Shown here: positions 49,998-59,269 of the stretch, one piece after another
Layout: each line of letters begins with the position of its first letter
Position numbering within the stretch: the stretch's first letter is position 1
Assembly (NCBI GenBank): GCA_016859345.1
Contig: CM029122.1
Location: 25,387,075-25,451,074, forward strand
Direction: 5' to 3'
Origin: Istiophorus platypterus
Taxonomy: Eukaryota; Chordata; Actinopteri; Istiophoriformes; Istiophoridae
DNA length: 64,000 nucleotides
Program-made: the position numbers and the translations under genes
The notes under the pieces: generated by a model
What the model was told of the DNA's origin: nothing
Databases searched by the model: none
The model's input: the letters and a program-made list of their open reading frames with translations, nothing else

Positions 49998-50600
49998 TGT
50001 TAGGATCCTGCAGTCTCCCTCCTCACATCCTCATGTGTCATGTGTTTTTCCCCTGTCCTGTGTCATGTCCCATCTCTCCCTGTCTGTTAGTCTGTGTTTT
50101 CCCTCAGGTTGGGGCTGTTTTGTCTCCACATCACCTGCACGGCTGCCACCTATCTTCTCATCAACCACTCCAAGTAGACCTCACCTGCAAAAAAGACCCG
50201 ACCAGCTCAACAGTCTTCATTGAACCATCCATTGCTCATCATGGTACCTTGCTTGACTCACTAGCATGAAGCTCTTTGCTTTTCTTGTATCCTGTCTTAT
50301 CTCTTGTTCTGTCTGTTGTAAATCACCCTCCTGACAGAGTGGTTGTGTCAACTCCCGACTGCTATATTCATGTCTCTGACTACCTTTGTTCTCTTTTTTG
50401 TTTGTGGACTACAAAGGAGACCTGTTTGCTGCCCGTCAGCTAATTCTGAGACTTTGTTAGTTAAATCTGCCTGCCCAGCTCAGAGCCCTGTACCTGTGAA
50501 CTGTCTGAAAACTAAGATTAAACTCCTTGTTTTACTACTTATTATCTCGCCTCTGTCTCTGAGTCTCAGCGTATCCCATCTATCTTGGTAAATTGTGACA
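49998..50600 (+). mobile_element. Solo LTR with 5-bp target-site duplication
   Basis: A 603-bp segment starts TGTTAGGATCC and ends ATTGTGACA, i.e. the canonical TG...CA of an LTR. It is flanked by a perfect 5-bp direct repeat, GAAAT (49993-49997 and 50601-50605). There is no primer-binding site, gag or pol beside it, so it is best read as a solo LTR left by LTR-LTR recombination. A possible polyadenylation hexamer variant (GATTAAA, near 50516) is present in the 3' part. Its pyrimidine-rich GC content contrasts with the AT-rich flanks. Small ORFs (62-90 aa) inside it are not genes. Orientation is tentative. A 5-bp duplication fits Gypsy- or BEL-type retrotransposons. Confidence 0.75.
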
Positions 50601-50605
50601 GAAAT

Positions 50606-51129
50606 TACATGCAAAAAAGACCCTTATTGGACTAGAAACAGTAGCCTGTTTCACAAAAGCAATATGTGAGGACTGCCTATATACAGATCACACATACTGG
50701 CAGAGTCTTGTTTCACAAAAGATTGTCACTCACAAACTGCAGTGAATTTGTCACTCCTGCTGTCCTCTTGCTTATGCATGGGTTGTAAGCACTGCTTGCG
50801 CTAGGTTTACAAATGATGTGAGCATCCTGTTTCACAGATTGCCATTTGCAACCTGCAGATAAACTTGAGTCCTAATGTCTTATTGCTCATGCATGAGTGG
50901 CAAGTATGTTTTTTCTTTTGATTAATGTGTCAAAATGAATGTGACTAAATGATATTGTGTTGAAAGTTGCAGTCACAGGACCCTGAAACCCAACACTTTG
51001 TTTGGACCCATTGAGTTTTAGTCAAGTAGCACAACTGAATCCTACAACTTTATAATGGTGCAATTCTGAATCCCTGCAGAATCCCTTTAATGCTACAGCA
51101 TAAAATGTCATTTTAGACAATAGTGTTCC
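50606..51129. other. Short gene-free stretch
   Basis: Contains an internal duplication: 'gcctgtttcacaaaagcaat' (50646) is echoed by 'cttgtttcacaaaagattg' (50707) and 'tcctgtttcacagattgcca' (50826), with 'cttatgcatgggttgtaagc' (50770) echoed by 'gctcatgcatgagtggcaag' (50885). No gene recognised. Confidence 0.55.
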
Positions 51130-51440
51130 TCCCAAAGGTGTGGTAACAATTTGAGCAAGGTCCTCTATTGTCTCAACCCGACAATGCCCCAGGCCAGGTC
51201 TTAAAGAAAAGGTTTTCTCTTCGGCGTGGAAGAACTGACTGTCCTGCTCAGAGCCCTAATCTGAACCCCATCCAGCAATTTTGGGATCACCTGGAATGTC
51301 AATTGTGAGCAAGGCCTTATCAGCTAAAATCGGTTTAGGATCTCGAGAATGCTCTTATGCCTGAATGGGGAAAACGTTTCTGCAGCCAGTTTCCAGAAAT
51401 ATTATAACATATCCGTGTAATAAATGGGTGTCTTTATATA
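51130..51440 (+). mobile_element. Tc1-like transposase relic, same family as 60-440
   Basis: Plus-strand remnant of a Tc1-like transposase C-terminus. 'ggcgtggaagaactgact' and 'cagagccctaatctgaacccc' encode a degenerate GVEEL...QSPNLNP block, followed by FWDHLE and a degenerate tail with 'gaatgctcttatgcctgaat'. It aligns with the reverse complement of 120-330 (for example 'tgtggtaacaatttgagcaa' against 'tgtggtaacagtgtgaggaa'). Stops and frameshifts abolish the frame. Confidence 0.75.
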
Positions 51441-51699
51441 TTTTAACATTTGGTAAATTTTTTGAGAAACATTAATTGAGAGATCAAGAATCCTGGTTTC
51501 TCCTTTAAGATGTTATAAAGGTAAGAATTTCGATGTGAGAAATTTTTGATATCATAGATCTGCGAGTCTGTACTGAAATAAGGTCTAAGTAAATGAAGCT
51601 GTAATATAAACTCTTTCATTCACAATTCAAGTTGTGTGAAACAATAAAAAAGACATAATTTCTTCATGCATTATGTCTGAAGAGAAAGCAACACAGGCA

Positions 51700-54600
51700 A
51701 ACAACGCGTCCATAGGAAAAACATTTTATTGAAAAACATTTTCAGTTTGTAACAGACTGGTGGAATGTGTGTCATTTAACCTCACTTTGAACTTGTTTTA
51801 AATTTTTGAATGTTAAAACCACTTTTCACAGCCTGGCCACATCATACTGCAAGGAAGGGAAGAAGAGCCACCCAGTAACCATGACATGTCTAAAGAAAAC
51901 TAGGGGTAGACGAACAAACAATGCAAATATAATACTGTGTTACTCACAAACTGGACTGAAATTAAATCATGAACAGAACAAAGAAGAAAGAAGAAACTAA
52001 TTCAATAAATATTTATGGTACACACTTATGGCACAAATATGCAGCAGTCGGTTTGGCAACTTTTCTGTCCTTTTGTTTTTTTTAAACCAAATTACCATGG
52101 AAACAGTGCAAAGGGGGAGGGAGTGGGGAGTACATGGGCTTTCCATCGCACGCTAGCTAAAATACATAGCAAAAAATTCAAATTTTATACAAAACATCTT
52201 ACTTTAAGAGTTTATAAAAAAATGTTTTTATTGGGTTGTGGTCAATATTTACATAAGCTATTTACCAAAAAAAGTAGTATGCTCTGTTTTACTGAAGTGT
52301 ATTCTGTTTTTTTCTGTTATTTTTTCCCATTTACTTTCCTAAAAAGGTGAATAAGGCTATTGTAACAACCCAGGATCCATATACAATACAAACATTGATG
52401 TATTTACAGTTTCTTACCTACAGAAGTACGGTGCAAAATTACTGAGTCAAGTGACCAAGGGCTGAACATATGAGCAAGGCATTTACAGTAGCCTGAGGTG
52501 CTTCTCCTAGCCCGTGTGCTAAGACTCTCACAGAATCGCTATGACATTTCATAACAGGTTGAACCAATCCTGGTCAATACTCTGAGAGCATTAGTCAAGT
52601 GGCTGCTAAGAAAAGGACATCAGATTCAAAGAAACTAATAAGATTGTCATATTCTGTCGCAGGTAGACAGCAACTAAACAGCAATTTCTTTATTGTATAA
52701 GTGTGTCTCTTTTCACCTTTTCTTAAATGCCTGTTCACGTGTGATATATGTATATATGTTCTTTAATGGTTTCATTTTTCACAGTTTACCATTGTACTAC
52801 GGCACATAGTTTAAAAAAAAGAAAAGGTTCAAATATTACTACAAATAATGCAGGAAATAAAAACTAACAGCAGGCTTGTGTGATGTACTTTGCTAGTTTT
52901 GTGTCATTTGTTTGTTACATCTTTCGGTGGTTAAGAACACTTTCCATCGGTGTTTTTTTTCTCATAATTGATTAAAAAAATAAATAAGAATTGCATATTT
53001 GCAGATTTTGTAGCCTCTTAGAGGCACAAACCTCAGATCATACAAGGCTTGGCTTTTCGGTGAAATTTGATGTTCTTTATGAACAAATGTTAATGATGGC
53101 CTGATGTAGGCACGTGACTGGCCTGAGTCACGTTTATGATCCTAAGCAAAAGATATTAATGATTATGAAGTCACTGAAAAATAGGTTTTCCCAACACACA
53201 CACACACATGCATACACACATGCACAGAGAACATGAAAGGTGTGTATGAGGATAATCAAGGGCACTGGGTGTTCATGGGAATAATCCTTTGGGAGATGCT
53301 ACACAGAGTGAGGGTGCAAGAACCAGCTATTCTGTCCTTGTGTACATCACTGTGAGCTTTTTTGAGTAAGATAATTCTACTCCCCTCAGGGCCAGTGCCC
53401 CAGCCACCCTCTCCTGGTCCTCCTTCCCAGGACTGAGCCCTGTGTCTGTGGACGAGAGCTCGTAAAACTCAGTGGGTTGAGAGATATCAAATAATCAAAA
53501 TTGTATAATGTGCACTTATACCATAATATATTACCATTACTTCTTCTTCATCTTCCTCTCCTTCCCACCTGACAACACCTGTGCTCTGTGTGTCTATCAT
53601 AAATAATTTATGCTTTTTATTTTTTTTTTCATCTTTGTAACGTTCTTTTTTTTAAATTTACATCTATTTTTCAACCAAAAAGAAAGTAAATCAAAACCTC
53701 ACAATATGGAAATGCTAATGGAGATTATGATACAGTGAAAATGTATGTAGATGTCCCTGTGCTTTTTTTTTTTTACGAGAATAGGAGAGCACCCGTCACA
53801 CTGATTTTGGGCAACCTTAATCATCAATGGACCTAGGGGTAAACATTACAGTACCTAGAGCTGTTTCAGCCAGCTGTTCCAACCTCAACTAGATCTCAGG
53901 CCTCTTCTTCACCTGATGCAAAACAATGGCAGTAAGGCGAATTTGATTTTTAATTGGCCCTAACCCTTTCCTGTATGAAAAATCCAGGTTTCAGAAAAGT
54001 TGAGGCAAGCTCTTGCTACTAAATCTGGTAGGATTCAACTGCTCTCCCATCTCTAGCTATAACTCTGTCTCTGTGGACCACTGTGAAGAGTAGAGGTACC
54101 AAAAAGAGGTTAAAAGTGCTGCTCTATGTATATGAAAGTCCTCCACTCTTCACAGGAGTCACTTGGACAGACCTGGCTTTTTGCACCCTCTCAGGGGGTA
54201 GGGTGCAAAGTTGAAAAAAATCCTCACTCTGTCTTTCATGCTCTTGCCTCTCCGAGCCACTGTTGGGTAACGTAATGTGACATGTCACTAATGTATAAAA
54301 ACAACATATGAAAACCAGATATGACTGAAAACAAGAAAGGTAAATGTTGACAGTACAAAAAAAGGATTCTGTTTTTTTGTCCTTAAAACCTTCAAGTAAC
54401 ATTAGAGGCTTTCAGCAAACTACAGTAATTGATTTGTTGAAAACCTATCTGGGAATGAGGGGAAATGGTGCAATCCACATTAAAACCCAAACCAATCACA
54501 CGGACTGGTGAGACAGTGTGTTTGCGCGTGTGGGTGAATGTGTGTATATGTGATGGTGAGCATGTGGGTGGCAGGGTGAATGGGTGATCTCTGAGAGTCA

Positions 54601-55251
54601 GTCAGGAAAGTCCCAGAGAGGATCGGTGTGAGAATCTCTTTCCTTTTTCCTCGTCCAGCTGGTAAATCCAGAGTCTCTCTAGCTAGTGAGCATCAAGGGA
54701 GGGCAGGCATTTTGTGAGTTCATAGTTAGCCCATATTCTCCATTACCTCTCCTCATCACTCATTTTTTGTCTTTTTCCCTCTCTTTTCCCATGCATTAGT
54801 CTTTCTCAAGGTGAGGTCAAAAATTCCTTTTCATCCTTTTCCTCCCAGGAAACCATCACATCCACACATTATGCATCCGTCAAACTTTTTGATTCCACAG
54901 CACTCTTTTCCCCCGAAACAGGTAGCAACATTTGAGAAAGAAGAGACTGTTCTCTCTATTTCCCAAAACTCCGAGAGAGCAGCAGCAGTGGCATCAGCGG
55001 CTTCTCTCTGGCCCTCTACTCAACCCATCTGCGCCAATTGTGACGAAATCAGACGGCAAGGTATCAGCAAAACTTTGAGAAAGAAAAAAATAGTGAAAAA
55101 ACAGAGGAGGAGATCACAGAGTGAGAGAGACAAAGAGAGAGAAAGAGAGAAAGAGTTTGTTTGCAGGCATGCTGGCAATGCCAGCCAAAATCAAAAACCT
55201 GTTCTGCCCAGAGGTTGTTCCAGTTTGTCTCTTGCTTCTAAAAGTCCCAAC
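51700..55251 (-). other. efnb2: Probable 3' UTR of efnb2
   Basis: Sequence directly downstream of the ephrin-B2 stop codon on the minus strand. It is AT-rich with few identifiable repeats compared with the region beyond 51440. Candidate AATAAA signals on the minus strand are at 52689-52694, 52227-52232 and 51725-51730. The most distal would give a UTR of about 3.5 kb, similar in size to the long 3' UTR of mammalian EFNB2 as I recall it. The true end cannot be read from sequence alone. The plus-strand ORFs here (including part of the 212-aa ORF at 54811-55449) are shadows. Confidence 0.5.
51725..51730 (-). terminator. Candidate distal polyadenylation signal (AATAAA)
   Basis: Minus-strand AATAAA about 3.5 kb downstream of the ephrin-B2 stop codon. 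The choice among several AATAAA hexamers is a guess. Confidence 0.35.
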
Positions 55252-55655
55252 TCACACTTTGTAATAGATGTTGGCCGGACTCTGAGGCGGCATCTCCTGA
55301 ACTATGTAGACTGGGTGGCCATAATCGCCGCTGACCTTCTCGTAGTGAGGGCAGAAGACGCTGTCAGCAGTCCTGAGCGGGATGATGATGTCACTTGGCT
55401 CCGAGCCGTTATTATTCCCACCGCCTCCACTCCGTTTGGGTGTGGCTAGGGTGCTTAGAGACAGTGTGGTAGCATGTTGTGGTGAGTGCTTACGGTGCCG
55501 CCGCCTGTACTTGAGCAGCAGCAGGACAAGCATGATGATGATGATAATGAAAATAACACTGCCGGAGGCGATGCCAACAAAGATGGCTACATCAGAGCCG
55601 ATGATGCTAGAGGACTTTCCACCGTTGTTGTCATTACTTTCTCTGGGTGCTACAT
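55252..55655 (-). CDS. efnb2: Ephrin-B2, last coding exon (transmembrane and cytoplasmic tail)
   Basis: Terminal coding exon of ephrin-B2, a transmembrane ligand for Eph receptor kinases in contact-dependent bidirectional signalling (vascular and neural patterning, boundary formation). The acceptor 'tctcccag' precedes 55655, and the exon completes a codon begun in the previous exon (G|AT). It encodes 133 residues and a stop (55252-55254). First is a short extracellular juxtamembrane piece (VAPRESNDNNGG). Next is one hydrophobic helix of about 25 residues (from about VAIFVGIASG to VLLLL), then a basic stop-transfer KYRRRHRKH. The tail is nearly identical to other vertebrate ephrin-B2: LSLSTLATPKRS, SDIIIPLRTADSVF, CPHYEKVSGDYGHPVYIV and the PDZ-binding end YYKV. 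Conserved tyrosines used in reverse signalling are present. A GGGG run after PKRS is longer than in the human protein. The ADSVF wording separates B2 from B1 and B3. Confidence 0.97.
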
Positions 55656-57455
55656 CTGGGAGACAAAGGGAGGCAAAATTGAGTAAAATGACAAAGTGAG
55701 CCCCATAACCAGCAAGCATATTTTTCATAGAGAAGTCAAGCAAAAGCCTGAGATACACCCAACATGAACTAGTTCCTACAATCTGTTGTCTGACTATCGG
55801 AAAGAACAAGTGTTGATAGCTTTTATAAGCGGCCACATACAAAGTCAAGGTTAAAAGTAAGCTGTCATAGTGGGGGGGGCAATTGTTGGATGTAGCCTTC
55901 CAATTCTTATTTTGGAGTGTTGTGGGGGAGGAGTCTCATGCTGTTCATAGATCCAAAAAGCATAATCGCTTAAAGATGCCTTTAAAGGAAAGAAGAGGGT
56001 GTAGAAGCAGTATTTTTTAGCAGTATTTCTTTTTTCAGTCTTTTCCTGCATTTCCATTCTACGCTTCACAATCTTTTCATCATGTCACAGTAAAGGTTTC
56101 GAGAACAGGCCAGCATCACAGTGACTGAGAATGAAGCCTGCCTATAGAAAGCTTTTGTTTAAAGTCCAATTCGATCAGTGTCTAATTAAATACAGTCGGT
56201 TAAAACTGCAACCTTGAAACTAAGGCAAGCACAACCTTAAAGGAAATGGAATGGCTAAGGAGATACAAGCAAATTACACTTATATAAACTGCATTTTGAA
56301 AGACAAAAAAGTATCTTCATTATCTAAGTAACAGCCCCATTGTGAAGAAACTATAAAAGAAATATTTGATTTTATCATGAGACATCAATTATGACAGTGG
56401 TGTACTGACTCCCCAGGACGGACACCCTGGATCACATCCAACACTCAAGGGCAAGTGTGTTCTGTTCTCCCCAAGACAGTAGAGTCTTTCCTGAGCAGGT
56501 AGGATTACTGTGTACCTGTCTGCTACTGTTCTTCTAAGGGCCTAAAAGTACTTTTGCTGTGGTAGGAGGACTGGACACAGGATGGCAGGCTGCCCAAATC
56601 AGGGACCCATCTGGTGTTTTACAAGGGGATTTTTGCTTCCTCAGACACTCTGCCCATACCAGAAAAAAATTCTGCTGCTAGTGGCTGGGATAGATGGATG
56701 AGACATATAAAAGTATGACAGAGGGCAGGAAAACAAAGAGAACAAGATGCTGCTGTCTGAGCAAAAAAAAAAAAAATGACAGGAACAGCATGGATTTAAA
56801 CATCAGATTTGGGAGTGTCAGGCAAGGCCACACCCACAATGAACCAGAACACAGGGGGAGGATAGTTTATATAGGTCAGCTTGTTTTTGTTCTTGGGGCC
56901 CTTCCTGCTTCTTTTTTCTGAGCACAGCTCATTGGGAAATTGCCATTCTGATTTTCTTCTTTGGAGATTTTTAACTACAATAGAATAGCAGAGATAAGAG
57001 CAGTCTAGTAGTAGCTGCACATTTATTTGAGTTGTGATTTGGTGCAGAAACAAGTGTGTGTCTCTACTAAGAACAAGTCATTAAAAAGATGGCAGACAGC
57101 GATCAGATAATTTTCCCAAAAATGTCACTTAAGAGGTGGGTTAAGGCTGGAATGGGGCCAGTGTGGAGATACCTTATAAGTCCTTGAGAGGCCAGAGATC
57201 CCTATCAGTTTTATGGGCGACATTCAATTACTGGCTGATGAATCCCTGACCTTTCTTTCCTTCACTTTCACACACACACACACACACACAATTCAGTGCC
57301 TCTTAAAATACACACACACACACACACACATTTACTTAATGCAGTCTGCTCTAAGTTTGCTGAGAAATTCTCAGCTCAAATGCCAAATTGTTTCGCTAAT
57401 TCCTCTGCTAATTTATCACTTTCCCAGCATTTAAGACCAAAATAGGTGATCTCAC
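55656..57455 (-). other. efnb2: efnb2 intron between stalk and last exons
   Basis: An 1800-bp phase-1 intron with a GTGAG donor (57455-57451) and a CAG acceptor (55658-55656). It contains CA microsatellites at 57269-57290 and 57311-57331. The minus ORF that runs into the last exon from 55848 is intronic read-through, not an alternative start. No other feature recognised. Confidence 0.9.
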
Positions 57456-57566
57456 CTGGTTTCTCCAGCACATTGTTAGGGTTGTAGTTATCCTTGCCAT
57501 CTGGGTGCTTGGGAGAGTAGGGTACTCTGGTGGGGTTGTCTTTGGATGAAATAGGGTCAGAGGGAT
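57456..57566 (-). CDS. efnb2: Ephrin-B2, extracellular stalk exon
   Basis: A 111-bp exon with acceptor 'tttttcag' before 57566 and donor GTGAG after 57456. Both introns are phase 1, so the exon is symmetric. It encodes N-PSDPISSKDNPTRVPYSPK then HPDGKDNYNPNNVLEKP, a Pro/Asn/Asp-rich flexible linker between the receptor-binding domain and the membrane. This stretch is poorly conserved among ephrin-Bs. The PSDPIS start resembles what I recall of zebrafish efnb2a more than the mammalian stalk. Because it is symmetric, skipping it would leave the frame intact and shorten the stalk. Confidence 0.92.
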
Positions 57567-59176
57567 CTGAAAAAATGCAGATAGGACAGGAATTAATGGG
57601 GAATTCTTTTTTGAAGTAGTGTTTTTACGTGTTTTTCTATTTTAAGGGATAAATTCAGAATTTTTAAAGTCAACCAGGTGGGTATGTTTGTCCTTGTTTT
57701 CATGTGTAGGTTTTCATGTTTAGGTTAACTGCTGTTGTTTTGTCTCAGCAACAAATCTATCATGATCCACCCCACTGCTACAGTTCAGCCATAAAACAAT
57801 GTCAACCGAAATACAATTTTTTACGAATTTTGTAAAACAAAGACATTTTTTTGTAAAACAAACCAAAAAAAATTGGAAACAGCCCACTTAATTTGTCTAA
57901 GATCCTGAACTTCATATTGGCTTCAGCTGAACCTTAGATGCATTTTTGCATTTAACTAGCAGCATGAAATTTGCCTTCAATGATATAATCCCCCTTGACT
58001 TCACAGCTACTATGGACAAGAGGAAAATTGGAGTGACCAATAAGTCTTTCAATGTACAGGTATGTGTATTGTACTAAAATATATTTGACAGAGCATATCC
58101 TTTAAGCTATTATTCATATAATCTTAAAGAGGCATTTCCACCAAGATTCCGTGAGTAACAAAAACCTGGACTTCATCTCCTGGATCCATTAAAAACTATG
58201 TGTTTTTGTAGATATGGCTCTTCATGACACATATACTACTATAATTAACAGGTAAGAGTAGCTAATCATTGTTTTTGATTCTGCAATGTGTACAAATGGC
58301 TCTCAGTGCTACAAAAATGTAAGTCAGTTTATCGTCATTGACCTTCTGCTGTTATAATCATTAATACTTTAGGTTGTGCACTGTCAAGCCAAATTGTACT
58401 AGAACCACACTTAATAGTACTTTTCATATAATAAATCCACTAGTTTGTAAGCAACTCTTATCAGCACTGGAGCTGATATTCAGCACTATTAATCAGCGCT
58501 ATTAATCAGCAGAACCAATTTCCAAGCCTGTTAATAGTACGGCAGCAACGATTAATACTCTGACCTTCAGCAATTCTCAGTAGTGCCAAAGCTGGTGTTG
58601 ACAAGAGATTTAACCCCAGGATATCACCGATCTGGGTGGCAGCAGAACAACTGATTTATGAATAATTATTGCTATAATTAAGAATTGGGTCTCATCTGTC
58701 TGCTGTAACTGTGTGTAGGGTCTACTGTGGATGTGTATTGTACACAGACAGTGTCTAGAATGCCACTCATGACCAGTGGGTCTGTAAGGGTCACATATGC
58801 AGCATAATGGGATCATGAGCATTGAGTGTTTTAAGTTCATCTAAACTAGACTTGCATTTGTGGAAATCCTTCTAGCTGAAAGAACATTTTTTAGCAGATA
58901 ATTCCAGTGTATGTGTGTATGTGTATGTGCGTGTGTAAGCATACACAGTTGTGTGTTAGTGAAGAATGTGTGTATGTTTCAGTGCATTAGACTTCTGCTC
59001 GATTACATCGCCTGCCCCTTCGAAGCCCCGGGTGTCATAGAGACGATGGAGTTGAATGCTGCACAGTCTCCTATGACCTTGTTAGGGTATTTTCAGAGTC
59101 TTACACAGTTTTGCAGTATGAACGCTGCTCAACCCTGCAGCCCCTCACAACTGTAATTCAATAAAACAATACTCAC
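57567..59176 (-). other. efnb2: efnb2 intron between receptor-binding-domain end and stalk
   Basis: A 1610-bp phase-1 intron with donor GTGAGT (59176-59171) and a CAG acceptor (57569-57567). Nothing else recognised in it. The 81-aa plus ORF at 58911-59156 and the 76-aa minus ORF at 58610-58840 are not supported. Confidence 0.88.
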
Positions 59177-59269
59177 TTTGTCCCACTTTCATGATTATTT
59201 TCATGGACTTGGTTTTGCACACTCCCCCCTCCTGGTTGTCAATGCCCTCCATGGTGCCATTAGAAGTAG
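59177..59269 (-). CDS. efnb2: Ephrin-B2, end of the receptor-binding domain
   Basis: A 93-bp symmetric exon. The acceptor 'tttgctttag' precedes 59269 and the donor GTGAGT follows 59177. It encodes TSNGTMEGIDNQEGGVCKTK then SMKIIMKVGQ, closely matching the C-terminal strand of the ephrin receptor-binding domain (EGLDNQEGGVCQT...MKILMKVGQ in mammalian ephrin-B2). The Cys is the conserved disulphide partner. NGT is a potential N-glycosylation site. The first codon is split with an upstream exon not present in the window. Confidence 0.96.

Noticed and set aside
54811..55449. 212-aa plus-strand ORF as a real gene
   Set aside because: Its second half is the exact antisense of the ephrin-B2 last exon, and the first half is low-complexity Arg/Ser/Lys-rich sequence in the 3' UTR. 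No homologous domain is seen.
55656..55848. 198-aa minus ORF (55252-55848) as a complete protein starting at 55848
   Set aside because: The first 65 residues are intron read-through. A good acceptor (tctcccag) at 55656 and phase agreement with the exon at 57456-57566 show the coding part starts at 55655.
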